This document shows positions 24,067 through 32,794 of a DNA stretch of 64,000 nt, in pieces. Source of the stretch: Cyclobacteriaceae bacterium YHN15 (lineage in GTDB: Bacteria > Bacteroidota > Bacteroidia > Cytophagales > Cyclobacteriaceae). The notes beneath the pieces were generated by a model. It made no database searches. It saw nothing but the letters and a program-made list of their open reading frames with translations, and was not told where the DNA came from. The stretch is taken from assembly GCA_003797895.1 (NCBI GenBank), contig RKQB01000002.1, forward strand, positions 621,354-685,353, written 5' to 3'. Position 1 is the stretch's first letter, and every line of letters begins with the position of its first letter. The position numbers and the translations under genes are program-made.

Positions 24067-25470
24067 ATGTTCTTCGAACTAGTATACGACAAAAGTTTGG
24101 CCCAGGCCAGTTATGTAATCGGATGTCAGGCAGGTGGTGTTGCTGCCGTTATCGACCCTAAAAGAGATGTAGATACTTATCTACAGATTGCGAAAGCAAA
24201 CAACATGAAAATCACCCATATTTTGGAAACGCATATTCATGCGGATTTCCTAAGTGGTTCCAGAGAGTTGGCAGCATTGACTGGAGCAGAAATGTACCTG
24301 TCTGACGAAGGTGATGAGAACTGGAAATATGAATTCCCTCACAATAAAATCAAAGGTGGTGATGTCATCAAAATGGGCAACCTTACTTTTGAAGTTATTC
24401 ATACACCGGGCCATACACCTGAAAGTGTCAGTTTCCTATTGACAGATAAACCTGCTACCAATAAACCTGTAATGTTATTTACCGGTGATTTTGTATTCGT
24501 AGGTGATGTAGGAAGACCTGATCTGCTTGAGCAGGCTGCAGGATTGAAAGGAACACAGGATATAGGTGCAGCGCAAATGTTTGATTCTTTGCATGAATTC
24601 AACAAACTGGGTGAATATATTCAGGTTTGGCCTGGACATGGTGCAGGTTCTGCCTGTGGTAAAGCCCTTGGTGCAGTTCCTATGACCACAGTAGGTTACG
24701 AAAAAATCAGAAATTGGGCCCTGCAGCTCTTGAATGATAAAGCTGCGTTTACCAAAGAACTTTTGGCCGATCAGCCTGAACCACCTAAATACTTCGCCAT
24801 GATGAAGAAGTTGAACAAGGTGGACAGAAAGCTGCTAACTGAAGTTCCGGAAATAAAAAACCTTTCCAAAGGTGAGTTTGAAAAAGCCAAAATCGAAGGA
24901 TTGAAACTTATAGATACCAGAACTCCTGAAGAATATGCAAAAGGCTTCCTTAAAGGATCTTTAAACATCACCAATAACAATTCCTTCTCAACCTGGATGG
25001 GTTGGTATTTGAATTATGAAGAATATTTCGTGCTGATTGCAGAAAAAGATCAGGTTGAAGACCTTACCCGAAAGTTAATGAGAATTGGTTTGGATAATAT
25101 CAAAGGATATATCACTCCGGCTCAATTGATAGAAATTGCTGGTGATTCTCTGGAAACATACACCGCTATTGATAAAGAGACCGTAAAAGCCAAACTGGCA
25201 GAAGGAAATGTTCAGTTGATTGATGTGAGAGGCGTGGCTGAATACAAAAAGGACCATATTGAAGGAGCTTTAAACCTATTTGTAGGAAAACTTCCGCAAA
25301 ATCTGGATAAAATCTCCAAAGACAAACCGGTAATTATACACTGTCAAAGTGGAGGAAGGTCTGCCATAGCATACTCGGTTTTGAAGTCCAATGGTTTTGA
25401 CAAAATCCAAAACTATGCCGGAGGATGGGCAGACTGGTCTGCTAAGGAAAGCGAGTTGGTCAATGGATAA
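24067..25470 (+). CDS. Persulfide dioxygenase-like MBL-fold protein with two rhodanese domains
   Basis: 467 residues. Residues 1 to about 250 are a metallo-beta-lactamase fold of the ETHE1/CstB type with THIHADF (55-61), VIHTPGHTPES and FTGDFVFVGDVGRPDLL; the mononuclear iron would be held by two His and one Asp. Phe replaces the usual His after Asp60, which suits a one-metal site. Residues about 265-355 are a rhodanese domain without catalytic Cys (IDTRTPEEYAKG present, Cys loop replaced by YFVLIAEKD), and residues about 370-465 a second rhodanese with active-site CQSGGRS (Cys426). The protein oxidises glutathione or related persulfides to sulfite and moves sulfane sulfur. It is followed by a strong terminator and appears monocistronic. 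Confidence 0.93.
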   Translation: MFFELVYDKSLAQASYVIGCQAGGVAAVIDPKRDVDTYLQIAKANNMKITHILETHIHADFLSGSRELAALTGAEMYLSDEGDENWKYEFPHNKIKGGDVIKMGNLTFEVIHTPGHTPESVSFLLTDKPATNKPVMLFTGDFVFVGDVGRPDLLEQAAGLKGTQDIGAAQMFDSLHEFNKLGEYIQVWPGHGAGSACGKALGAVPMTTVGYEKIRNWALQLLNDKAAFTKELLADQPEPPKYFAMMKKLNKVDRKLLTEVPEIKNLSKGEFEKAKIEGLKLIDTRTPEEYAKGFLKGSLNITNNNSFSTWMGWYLNYEEYFVLIAEKDQVEDLTRKLMRIGLDNIKGYITPAQLIEIAGDSLETYTAIDKETVKAKLAEGNVQLIDVRGVAEYKKDHIEGALNLFVGKLPQNLDKISKDKPVIIHCQSGGRSAIAYSVLKSNGFDKIQNYAGGWADWSAKESELVNG

Positions 25471-25486
25471 TTATTATTAAAACACC

Positions 25487-25517
25487 AAAAAAAAGCCCGG
25501 AAATCCGGGCTTTTTTT
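25487..25517 (+). terminator. Strong rho-independent terminator after the persulfide dioxygenase gene
   Basis: GCCCGGA (25495-25501), AA, TCCGGGC (25504-25510) with eight A before and seven T after. The A/T arms extend the stem, so it can work in both directions. Confidence 0.92.
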
Positions 25518-25802
25518 GTTTATGGTCTCATAACAGTAAAAGTTCACTTAGAGTTTTGAACACCTGTTTTTATTAAGCAAGGCATTGTTATTTTTTCCCT
25601 TTAGAATATGGAAATTTGAATGGAGTTCTCTCCTTCCAGTTTCATTACAATAAGTAAATTATGCAAAATTTTTACAAAATGGTATAAGCATTTTCAGTTT
25701 AATTCATGTCAAATTTGTGATATTAATCTATGGTCTCATTATAGAAATCACAGAATAAACTTGCAGTCAAACTAAATACAACTGTTAAAATATTCAGAAA
25801 TA
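25518..25802. other. Intergenic region after the terminator, no gene seen
   Basis: AT-rich. The 11-mer TATGGTCTCAT occurs at 25521-25531 and again at 25729-25739 in the same orientation. No open frame and no clear TAnnTTTG promoter. Confidence 0.4.
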
Positions 25803-26114
25803 ATGAAAAAATTAAGAATCACACTGGCTTCACTTTTCGTCTTCTTTAGCTTTGGTCTGACTCCAGTCATTGGAAATGGGGACAAGAAGATGCCTACTGA
25901 ATCGACTATGACTCCGGCCGAACTTCAAGTTTTGATAGATAGGCTGGAAGAAATTAAGGAAATGGATAAATCTTCTTTGACCAAAGCTGAAAAGAAGGAT
26001 CTTCGGATTGAACTTAGAGATACCAAAGAGGAAATTAAAAGAAATAATGGAGGAGTTTACCTTTCTGTTGGAGCTTTGTTGTTGGTGATCATCCTGTTAA
26101 TTATTTTGCTTTAA
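25803..26114 (+). CDS. Small secreted or membrane-anchored protein with C-terminal helix, 103 aa
   Basis: A signal peptide (ITLASLFVFFSFGLTPVIG) is followed by a charged, Lys/Glu-rich helical stretch (about residues 38-80, coiled-coil-like: VLIDRLEEIKEMDKSSLTKAE) and a final hydrophobic helix of about 20 residues at the very C-terminus (SVGALLLVIILLIILL). The product would span from periplasm to inner membrane with its end in the membrane. Comparable small proteins are common in Bacteroidota without known function. The gene is followed at 116 bp by another tiny membrane protein gene. Confidence 0.7.
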   Translation: MKKLRITLASLFVFFSFGLTPVIGNGDKKMPTESTMTPAELQVLIDRLEEIKEMDKSSLTKAEKKDLRIELRDTKEEIKRNNGGVYLSVGALLLVIILLIILL

Positions 26115-26230
26115 GATTAGATTAAAAAAATAAATAAAAAACTGCTTCTTTTCATTTAAGAATAATCTATTAAAGATTGCCATTATATGATTATTTCAAT
26201 TTAATCTACAACCCTTTAAACAATAAAAAA

Positions 26231-26386
26231 ATGGGAAATCTACTTTATATTATCGCAGTGGTATTGATTATCATTTGGGCAGTTGGATTCCTCGGTTATA
26301 ATTCCGGAGGCCTCATCCATGTACTCTTAGTGATTGCCGTAGTCGCCATACTTTTGAGAGTTATAAGCGGACGCAGAGTCCTATAA
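26231..26386 (+). CDS. lmo0937-family small membrane protein, 51 aa
   Basis: MGNLLYIIAVVLIIIWAVGF, then LGYNSGGLIHVLLVIAVVAILLRVISGRRVL: two helices joined by a conserved G(Y)NSGGLIH turn, the lmo0937 pattern. The start at 26231 leaves an A-rich leader; the longer frame reaches upstream without adding conserved sequence. Function unknown; members are often stress-induced. A hairpin terminator follows at 26433. Confidence 0.85.
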   Translation: MGNLLYIIAVVLIIIWAVGFLGYNSGGLIHVLLVIAVVAILLRVISGRRVL

Positions 26387-26432
26387 TCTGAAATTGAGCA
26401 ATTTTCATTTTTTAAACTATTCAAAAAACCAT

Positions 26433-26484
26433 AAATCTGGCGCCTTCCTGCATTAAATAAATGATGAAAAGGAGCCAGATTTTA
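26433..26484 (+). terminator. Terminator after the lmo0937-family gene
   Basis: AAATCTGGC-G-CCTT (26433-26446) pairs with AAGG-A-GCCAGATTT (26469-26482), 13 of 14 positions, with a 22-nt loop and a TTTTATTT tail. Confidence 0.65.
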
Positions 26485-26788
26485 TTTGAAAGAAACTATG
26501 ATTTATATAACAATTACAACACAAATTGTAAGCAATAACCAAAAATTGATGTCCATCTTTGTATAAGATCAAACAGGATCTACATTGTTAAAATCAAGTC
26601 ATAATATTCAAGCATTTTTAAAATATTTTTTATTATCCATGAGTAGGTATGTGAATAATAACGGTAAATAAGTATTCCTATAGAGGAGAATATTTCTTGC
26701 CATAGATACTTTTTATTTGGTAGAAGTTTTTTGGGTGATTAATTATACCAAATCATACTGAAAGTGGATAATTTTTTTCTATCGCATA
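26485..26788. other. AT-rich intergenic region, no gene seen
   Basis: Very AT-rich sequence between the terminator and the 3' end of the reverse-strand barrel gene. No open frame, strong inverted repeat or recognisable promoter was found. Confidence 0.4.
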
Positions 26789-27451
26789 TCATTGCTTCAC
26801 TTTCCCAAATGTTCTGGATGCTCCCAAACCATAGTTCCAAAAAGAGCCCTCCTCACCAGGTTTGAACATCAATCCCGTTTCAGGGCGAATGGCCCATTCG
26901 CCTAATTTACCTATCGCCAACCCTAAATTAAGGGAAATAATACCTCCTTCATATTCATCATCAAAAGAAATGAAATACTTAGGTGTAAAAGTCAATTCCA
27001 CTTTTTCAGACATGGGCAATGAAAATAGCAATGCAGGTTGTAATTGCCAGTTTCCCGAACCATATTCACTAAACATTAGAAATATAGGAAGGGTAGCAGA
27101 AATTTTGTCTTTCAACAAAGAATACTTTGGGGCTAAAGACACCAAATTGGACCCCTCACCAATTTCACTGTCAACGTAATAAAGTCTGTCATACCTGATT
27201 CTTAAATCAAATCGTTCACCTAATCCAATTCCTGTCTGCAGTCCAAGAAAATTAAAAATTCTCTGAGAGTCTCCGTTATAATTAATTGTGGCCGAAGTAT
27301 AATAACCTGTTGCCTCCACCCTTCCTTTTCCCAAAACTCTTGCACTTTGATATTCCCCATAAATCTGCGCTTTCGCATTTAAAAAATTTAATATCAAACC
27401 AATAAATAGGATAAAACCAACTCTAAAATTACATAACCTTTTCATTTTCAT
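26789..27451 (-). CDS. Outer-membrane beta-barrel protein of unknown function, 220 aa
   Basis: The start is taken at the ATG at 27451 (MKMKRLCNFRVG), which directly precedes a signal peptide ending NAKAQ; the open frame extends 18 codons further without useful sequence. The mature part alternates polar and hydrophobic residues in short strands (VEATGYYTSATINYNG, FDLRIRYDRLYYV, QLQPALLFSLPMSEKVELTFTPKYFISF), fitting an 8-10-strand barrel with glycine-rich turns. No enzymatic motif. It stands alone on the reverse strand. Confidence 0.72.
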   Translation of the reverse strand: MKMKRLCNFRVGFILFIGLILNFLNAKAQIYGEYQSARVLGKGRVEATGYYTSATINYNGDSQRIFNFLGLQTGIGLGERFDLRIRYDRLYYVDSEIGEGSNLVSLAPKYSLLKDKISATLPIFLMFSEYGSGNWQLQPALLFSLPMSEKVELTFTPKYFISFDDEYEGGIISLNLGLAIGKLGEWAIRPETGLMFKPGEEGSFWNYGLGASRTFGKVKQ

Positions 27452-27826
27452 TTTGTCAGTGTTTATAGTGCTGATGCCGCACTGGTTTGGTGAAAAATAA
27501 TTCAATTTGTAAGCCTAAATCAATGTCTGAATAGACAGTAATGCAATCGAAAATAATGTTTGAACGAATCTACGCCTGCCTGGAGAAAATGGCTAATTGA
27601 TTCATACTACCCTTTAATTGATTTTTTGCAGAAATTCATATTTTGTAAAGTAACAGGGGAAATTTTAGTAAGAATTAAAAAATGCGCATTCAGGATATCC
27701 CAATGAATTAAGTCCCTTTATTTATTTATTCAATACAATAAACATCAACTAAAATTAATTGTAATGAAGAGAAGTTTAGTTATTATGAATTTCTTACCTT
27801 TAAGGAATATTTTCCCCTAAACCACT
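27452..27826. other. Divergent intergenic region, no gene seen
   Basis: About 375 bp of AT-rich sequence between two divergent genes, presumably holding a promoter for each. I cannot place a confident TTTG / TAnnTTTG pair. Confidence 0.35.
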
Positions 27827-29209
27827 ATGAAGATTTCTTACTATTTTGCCACATTTGCCTTGATTGTTTTTATATCAGGAATGACATTTGACACAATGTC
27901 ACAAGGACTTTATTCTGCCCGTGGATTTTGGGAGGAATACAATAAACCTACTTACAGGGAAATCAAACTCAAACAAGCTGTAGGTGATCCATTGACGTTA
28001 GATGAATCTGCCTATCTGAAAGATTATGAAGAATATCTGAACAGTTATTACCAAAGGCTTTCAGATGATGAAAAAGCGAAATACCAGCAAATGAGGGAGC
28101 AGTGGGACAGAGAACTTCTCCTTCCCCAAAAAAAAACCCAACCTTCGGTTGAAGAATTTGAGTGGAGAGGCAGGGATAGGGCCATCAATATTGCCTATGG
28201 CTTATATTATGGGTTAAGTATTGCCTTAATCACTGAACTGGAGGGGCCGGGTGCAGCTGCAGTTCCTTTGGTCATGGGAGGCTTATGGGCTCTTGGTCCT
28301 GTCATAAACCCTCAAAAATATGAAAACATTGACAGATCTGTGTTGAGGGCAAACAATTCAGGAAAACTTCTTGGTCTAATATACGGTGGTTCTTTGGGAT
28401 TATTGATTGGAGGTGATTCAGAGTCAACAGATAAAATCGCTTTGGGACTATCTACTTTGGGCAGTATTGGTTTGGGAGAAGCGGCTTTTCAGATTCAAAA
28501 AAACAAAAGATTTTCTGAGGGGCACATTGAACTCATGAGGCATTATGGGATTATTGGCCCTTGGTTGGGTATTGCAGCTCTTGGTTCCATTGGGTCAGAA
28601 AATGTTAACCTGTATGGTGCCTCACTATTGGCCGGTGGTGCCGCTGGTCTCCTGATTGGAAACAAACAATCGATGAAATACCCCTATACAAGAGGAGATG
28701 TGGATAATATATCCACCTTCACAGTTGCAACAACAGGTATTGGATTTGCAATTAGTGCTGAAATACTACAGGAGGATGCTTCCAGTGCCTTATTGTTAAT
28801 CCCGGCAGCCGGAACTTTATTGGGCACTATATGGGGCCAAAAGGCCGTAAAAGGTGTGAATCTGTCAAAAAAACAAGGTAGCACCATCAGTTATGGTTCT
28901 GGAGGTTCAGCATTGATTGGTTTGGGAATAGCCGCCTTGATCCAATCCCCTTCTCCTGCTGTTTGGATAGGGATACCTTCGGTATTTGCCCTTGCCACGC
29001 AACAAATCCTTTTCAGCAAATACAAACGCGAAAACCTAGCCAACCAAACCCTATCAGGAAGACTTAGCAAGGACCGTAAGTTTGATTTTACTGTGAAGGT
29101 GAATCCTGAGAATTATTTTGTCAACAAACAGATGGCAGGAAGAACAAATATTCCTGGCCTTAATCCAAATCCAACCCAATCCTTGGTGAATTTTAAGTTG
29201 GCTTTTTGA
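27827..29209 (+). CDS. Glycine-rich membrane or envelope protein of unknown function, 460 aa
   Basis: Signal peptide (MKISYYFATFALIVFISGMT) and mature start at MSQGLYSARGFWEEYNKPTYREI. A charged helical segment (about 45-105) precedes a long region (about 115-390) of glycine-rich hydrophobic stretches in loosely repeated units such as YGLYYGLSIALITE, GKLLGLIYGGSLGLLIGG, GIAALGSIGSENVNLYGASLLAGGAAGLLIG and GSGGSALIGLGIAALIQ. These could be about eight membrane helices or a repeat-built envelope structure. The end is a soluble basic tail. No family recognised. It lies alone, flanked by gaps of over 370 bp. Confidence 0.7.
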   Translation: MKISYYFATFALIVFISGMTFDTMSQGLYSARGFWEEYNKPTYREIKLKQAVGDPLTLDESAYLKDYEEYLNSYYQRLSDDEKAKYQQMREQWDRELLLPQKKTQPSVEEFEWRGRDRAINIAYGLYYGLSIALITELEGPGAAAVPLVMGGLWALGPVINPQKYENIDRSVLRANNSGKLLGLIYGGSLGLLIGGDSESTDKIALGLSTLGSIGLGEAAFQIQKNKRFSEGHIELMRHYGIIGPWLGIAALGSIGSENVNLYGASLLAGGAAGLLIGNKQSMKYPYTRGDVDNISTFTVATTGIGFAISAEILQEDASSALLLIPAAGTLLGTIWGQKAVKGVNLSKKQGSTISYGSGGSALIGLGIAALIQSPSPAVWIGIPSVFALATQQILFSKYKRENLANQTLSGRLSKDRKFDFTVKVNPENYFVNKQMAGRTNIPGLNPNPTQSLVNFKLAF

Positions 29210-29611
29210 ACTTTCGGGATCAAATCAATTTCTTAGGAATCAATTTAATCCATCTTTCTTTGAACTTAGAATTATTGGGATAGTAATATTATTATATAAT
29301 CCGGCTTCCTCCCCTCCAAGTTAGTTTCCGGATTAAGATACTATACCTTTTGACCAATGGCAAAAATGTGTTTGGTTTCAAATTGGACAAAATGAACAGT
29401 CCTATAATTTAAATCTAAAGTATTTTAAATAAAAAAAATATTTTTTTTAAATTATTAATACCTTTGTAAAAGAATCAATAATTTCCTTTTGAAATTCAAA
29501 TCCATAAACTATAGCATAGTTGGATCATTTTAAGGAAGTCGTAATTGAACCGGTAAAATCTTCTTATAAAACAGATTCTTAGTATTTTATAAGACAGAAA
29601 TAAAACTGAAA
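29210..29611. other. 402-bp intergenic region with hairpin and promoter-like element
   Basis: AATCCGG (29298-29304) and CCGGATT (29328-29334) form a 7-bp stem with a 23-nt loop but no T-tract, a possible weak terminator. TACCTTTG at 29459-29466 fits the -7 promoter consensus TAnnTTTG, but no TTTG lies at the right distance upstream. No open frame. Confidence 0.4.
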
Positions 29612-30394
29612 ATGGGTTATAAAACGCAGTGTCATTTTATTTTAATATTCATCTTGCTTTTCCAATCCAATTTAATCTCTGCTCAAACTGAGCGGGATTC
29701 TGTCAAACTGGAGAAACTAAGGAGGGAATCCGGTATAGATCCAACCAGAATCATGACACGTGTGGGCTATTCCTTCATCGCTAGTAATCCCAAAGGTCCT
29801 GTGGCATTGGTAAGGAACCGGCTCAACTTGAACTTGGGAATTGGAAACTGGAATATATCGGGAAAATTTGAAGTAGCCAGTAAAATAGATGAACAAGTGG
29901 GGACCGGGTTTGAAACCGGGTTGAATGATTTCAAATTTTCCGTCCTTAATGCCTTTTTGACAAAAGGCAAACACGCCATGGCAGGAGCGGTGGATTTTTC
30001 TTTACCCACCGGAAAACCCGGAATTGGGTCGCAAATCTTTTCCTCTACGTGGTCAGTCACCTACTCTTATACCATCAAGCCTGGTCTTATATTTGCCATT
30101 CAGCCACAATATGCTTTTGATCTGATCAAAGATGAAACCCAACCCGATTTAAGTGTGTTGACAATACGTTCTTTCTTAGCTTATTTTTCTTCAGCAGGGT
30201 ATTTTTTTGTATTTGAGCCAAGGCCAATTTTTGATCTGGAAAACAAAAAAACAGACTGGCTAGTATCTCCAATCATTGGAAAAGCTTTGGGCAAAGGCTA
30301 CAACCTGATCACATTGGTTGAAATTGTCCTGACAGACAATCTGAAGACCAACCGAGGCTCTCTTTTTCAGCTGGGATTCAATAAAAATTTCTAA
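29612..30394 (+). CDS. Outer-membrane beta-barrel protein of unknown function, 260 aa
   Basis: Signal peptide (FILIFILLFQSNLISAQ) followed by a short charged linker with DSVKLEKLRRESGIDP and about ten to twelve amphipathic strands (RLNLNLGIGNWNISGKFEVAS, AGAVDFSLPTGKPGIG, LIFAIQPQYAFDLI), ending in FQLGFNKNF with a terminal Phe typical of barrels inserted by the BAM machinery. It precedes the SDR gene cluster in the same direction but after a 164-bp gap, so it may be an uptake channel for that locus; this is only positional. Confidence 0.7.
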   Translation: MGYKTQCHFILIFILLFQSNLISAQTERDSVKLEKLRRESGIDPTRIMTRVGYSFIASNPKGPVALVRNRLNLNLGIGNWNISGKFEVASKIDEQVGTGFETGLNDFKFSVLNAFLTKGKHAMAGAVDFSLPTGKPGIGSQIFSSTWSVTYSYTIKPGLIFAIQPQYAFDLIKDETQPDLSVLTIRSFLAYFSSAGYFFVFEPRPIFDLENKKTDWLVSPIIGKALGKGYNLITLVEIVLTDNLKTNRGSLFQLGFNKNF

Positions 30395-30558
30395 GACATG
30401 AAAACTGTAACTGAATTTACAAGGATCCTTATCATTTTCCTTATTAAACTGGATCAGATTGATTTTTTAATAATGACAGTGAAGCTTGATTTATTAAAAA
30501 TATCACAACAAAAAATCTCAAAAGAAACGCTTCAAACCACTACTTATTCTCTACAAAT

Positions 30559-31458
30559 ATGAAACAACAAGGAATTAATCCCGTGTCCCCAAGTGCTTTT
30601 TTCCCGGATAGGCTAAAAGACAGAGTTTTATTTATAACCGGGGCTGCCAAAGGAAGTATCGGCGGAGCTACTGCTATTCGGGCTGGCAGAGAAGGTGCCA
30701 AAGTTTTTTGTGTAGATATCAAAGAAAAGGAACTGCAGGAAACCTGTCATCAAATAATTGAAGACGGAGGAGATGCATTTGCCTATTTGGCAGATATCCG
30801 TGATCCTCATCAGGTGAATCTTGCGGTAAAAAAATGCATAGAGCAATACGGTAAATTGAATCTTGTCTTAAATGCAGCAGGTGTGATGGATGGCAATGAT
30901 CCTTCAAAACCCCAGGATTTCGAAAACAACCTCAATCTTCTCCCCTCGCCCATTCACAGGGCCACCGACGAATACTGGAAAAATGTGATGGATGCAAATA
31001 TCAACGGACTATTTTATTGTTTGAGAGCCCAGTTAAATCAAATGGTAAATCAAGGTCAGGGAGGAAGTATTGTCAATATCAGCTCTATCGCAGGAATAAT
31101 TGGATTACCGGGAAATTGTGCTTATTCAGCAAGTAAGCATGCCGTCACAGGACTAACCAGAAACGCTGCCATCGATTATGCCCCATATGGCATCCGGGTC
31201 AACTCCGTCAATATGGCTCAAACTGACACCCCCATGGTTTTTCGCGCTATGGAATTTGTAAAATGGGCCATAAGTCAAGGAAAAGGAAGCGGAATGGCAG
31301 GACTAAAGTCTGCCAGTCTTCTTTCGGCTAATGATCCACAGCACAGGGGATCTACTCCCTGGGAGCAAGCCGCCACCATTTTATTTCTCCTTTCAGATGA
31401 TGCGAGCAATATCACAGGATCCTGCATGGCAACCGATGGTGGATGGACAACCTATTAA
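30559..31458 (+). CDS. Short-chain dehydrogenase/reductase (SDR 1 of 4)
   Basis: 299 residues, cytoplasmic, classical SDR fold. Catalytic triad Ser176, Tyr189, Lys193 (YSASK) and the LNAAG element (NAAGVMD) are present. The dinucleotide loop reads TGAAKGSIGG (27-36): one residue longer than the usual TGxxxGIG. Asp after strand 2 (VFCVDIKEKE) favours NAD(H). It is longer than its three neighbours because of an insertion after NAAG (PQDFENNLNLLPSPIHRATDE) and another near the C-terminus before PWEQAATILFLLSDDAS. Separated from the next SDR by 534 bp with an inverted repeat, so it may be transcribed separately. Substrate unknown. Confidence 0.9.
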   Translation: MKQQGINPVSPSAFFPDRLKDRVLFITGAAKGSIGGATAIRAGREGAKVFCVDIKEKELQETCHQIIEDGGDAFAYLADIRDPHQVNLAVKKCIEQYGKLNLVLNAAGVMDGNDPSKPQDFENNLNLLPSPIHRATDEYWKNVMDANINGLFYCLRAQLNQMVNQGQGGSIVNISSIAGIIGLPGNCAYSASKHAVTGLTRNAAIDYAPYGIRVNSVNMAQTDTPMVFRAMEFVKWAISQGKGSGMAGLKSASLLSANDPQHRGSTPWEQAATILFLLSDDASNITGSCMATDGGWTTY

Positions 31459-31992
31459 AAGTCCGAAGCCCGAATTGATGGTCATTAAAACATCAAATAA
31501 ATTGTTGAAAATAAACTCAGGCCCTTACTACGATATCTCTTGGGCATGAACTTAAATCAAGAACCAATAGGGACATTAGTGGGATTTCCCCTCTCCTATT
31601 GGTTCTAAACGAAATATTTTTTGTTCTAAATAAACTACCCTAAAAGCAAATGACATCCGAAAAAAAATGATTTAAAAGAAAATTCAAAACACGGTTTTTA
31701 GTGTGGTTTTGGCTAGAAAAATAGTCAAATTATTTCTTGCTATTTTTTTATTTTAATTAAAAAAAATATTTTTTTTATTTTAAACAAAACCTTAAATTTG
31801 AGTGAAAAAAGAAGCGCAATTAAAGTATGGATATAATTAAGTAGGCATACTAAAAATTAGATCAGATACAACAATTGGATTTTCTATCCAATCTTTCCCC
31901 AGCGTTATAACGCTCCAAAAATGAATATTTGAACCCTAAAAAAATTTCAATACGGTCTATACAATATTTGTACATATCAAAATTAATTCACT
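31459..31992. other. 534-bp intergenic region between SDR 1 and SDR 2
   Basis: Contains a 12-bp inverted repeat (listed separately) and long A/T tracts. TAAATTTG at 31793-31800 fits the -7 consensus TAnnTTTG, without a matching TTTG upstream. No open frame of substance. Probably holds the promoter of the SDR 2-4 operon. Confidence 0.45.
31560..31606 (+). terminator. Large inverted repeat after SDR 1, probable terminator
   Basis: AGAACCAATAGG (31560-31571) pairs perfectly with CCTATTGGTTCT (31595-31606). The loop contains a nested GGGA-TT-TCCC hairpin. The next T-run lies about 10 nt downstream, so termination would be imperfect. Confidence 0.5.
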
Positions 31993-32769
31993 ATGGAAAT
32001 CAATCAATTATTCAGCCTTAAAGATAAAGTGGCCATTGTCACTGGAGGAGGCAATGGAATCGGTAAGGCCTGTGCAATCATGCTTTCAAAGGCGGGTGCT
32101 TCCATCGCGGTGAGTGACCTTAAATTAGCTGATGCCCAATCTGTAGCAGATGAAATAGTAGCCATAGGTGGCAAGGCCATTGCCGTAGAATGCAACGTGA
32201 CAGAGGATGAACATCTTGTCAATTTAGTGGAAAGAACCAAAACGGAATTGGGCGGTGTCCATATTCTGGTCAACAATGCCGGTGGTGGCGGTGGCGGCCG
32301 CGAAAGCCCTTACAAAATCTCAGTTGATGACTTTGCATGGCGATTTAAACTCAATGTGTATTCCGCATGGAGGCTCTCCCAACTTTGCGCCCCCTTAATG
32401 AAAGAGGGAGGATATGGCTCCATTATCAATATCACCTCTATGGCCAGTATCAACAAAAGCCCGAATATGAGCGCCTATGCCTCTTCCAAAGCAGCCATGA
32501 ACCATATGACAGCCAATCTCGCTATGGATTATGGAGTGGATGGTATCAGGGTCAACGCAGTCGGTCCGGGAGCTACCAAAACAGCCGCATTGGCCTCTGT
32601 GCTAACTCCGGAAATAGAGTCCAAAATGCTGGCACATACGCCAATCAAGCGCTTGGGGGAAGTAGAGGATATTGCCGGAGCGGTACTTTATTTTGCAGCC
32701 CCGGTTTCCGAATGGATCAGTGGTCAGGTCTTATTTGCAAACGGAGGTGGAATTCAAACTTTGGATTAG
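31993..32769 (+). CDS. Short-chain dehydrogenase/reductase (SDR 2 of 4)
   Basis: 258 residues. Cofactor loop TGGGNGIGKA, NNAGGGGGG after the fourth strand, catalytic Ser149, Tyr162, Lys166 (YASSK). The end WISGQVLFANGGGIQTLD is typical of the 7-alpha-hydroxysteroid-dehydrogenase / glucose-1-dehydrogenase-like group, which oxidises or reduces secondary alcohols with NAD(P). A polyglycine stretch after NNAGG is unusual. It opens a three-gene run of SDRs with gaps of 25 and 24 bp. Confidence 0.92.
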   Translation: MEINQLFSLKDKVAIVTGGGNGIGKACAIMLSKAGASIAVSDLKLADAQSVADEIVAIGGKAIAVECNVTEDEHLVNLVERTKTELGGVHILVNNAGGGGGGRESPYKISVDDFAWRFKLNVYSAWRLSQLCAPLMKEGGYGSIINITSMASINKSPNMSAYASSKAAMNHMTANLAMDYGVDGIRVNAVGPGATKTAALASVLTPEIESKMLAHTPIKRLGEVEDIAGAVLYFAAPVSEWISGQVLFANGGGIQTLD

Positions 32770-32794
32770 TTCAAAACCTAAAAAATAAACCAAC

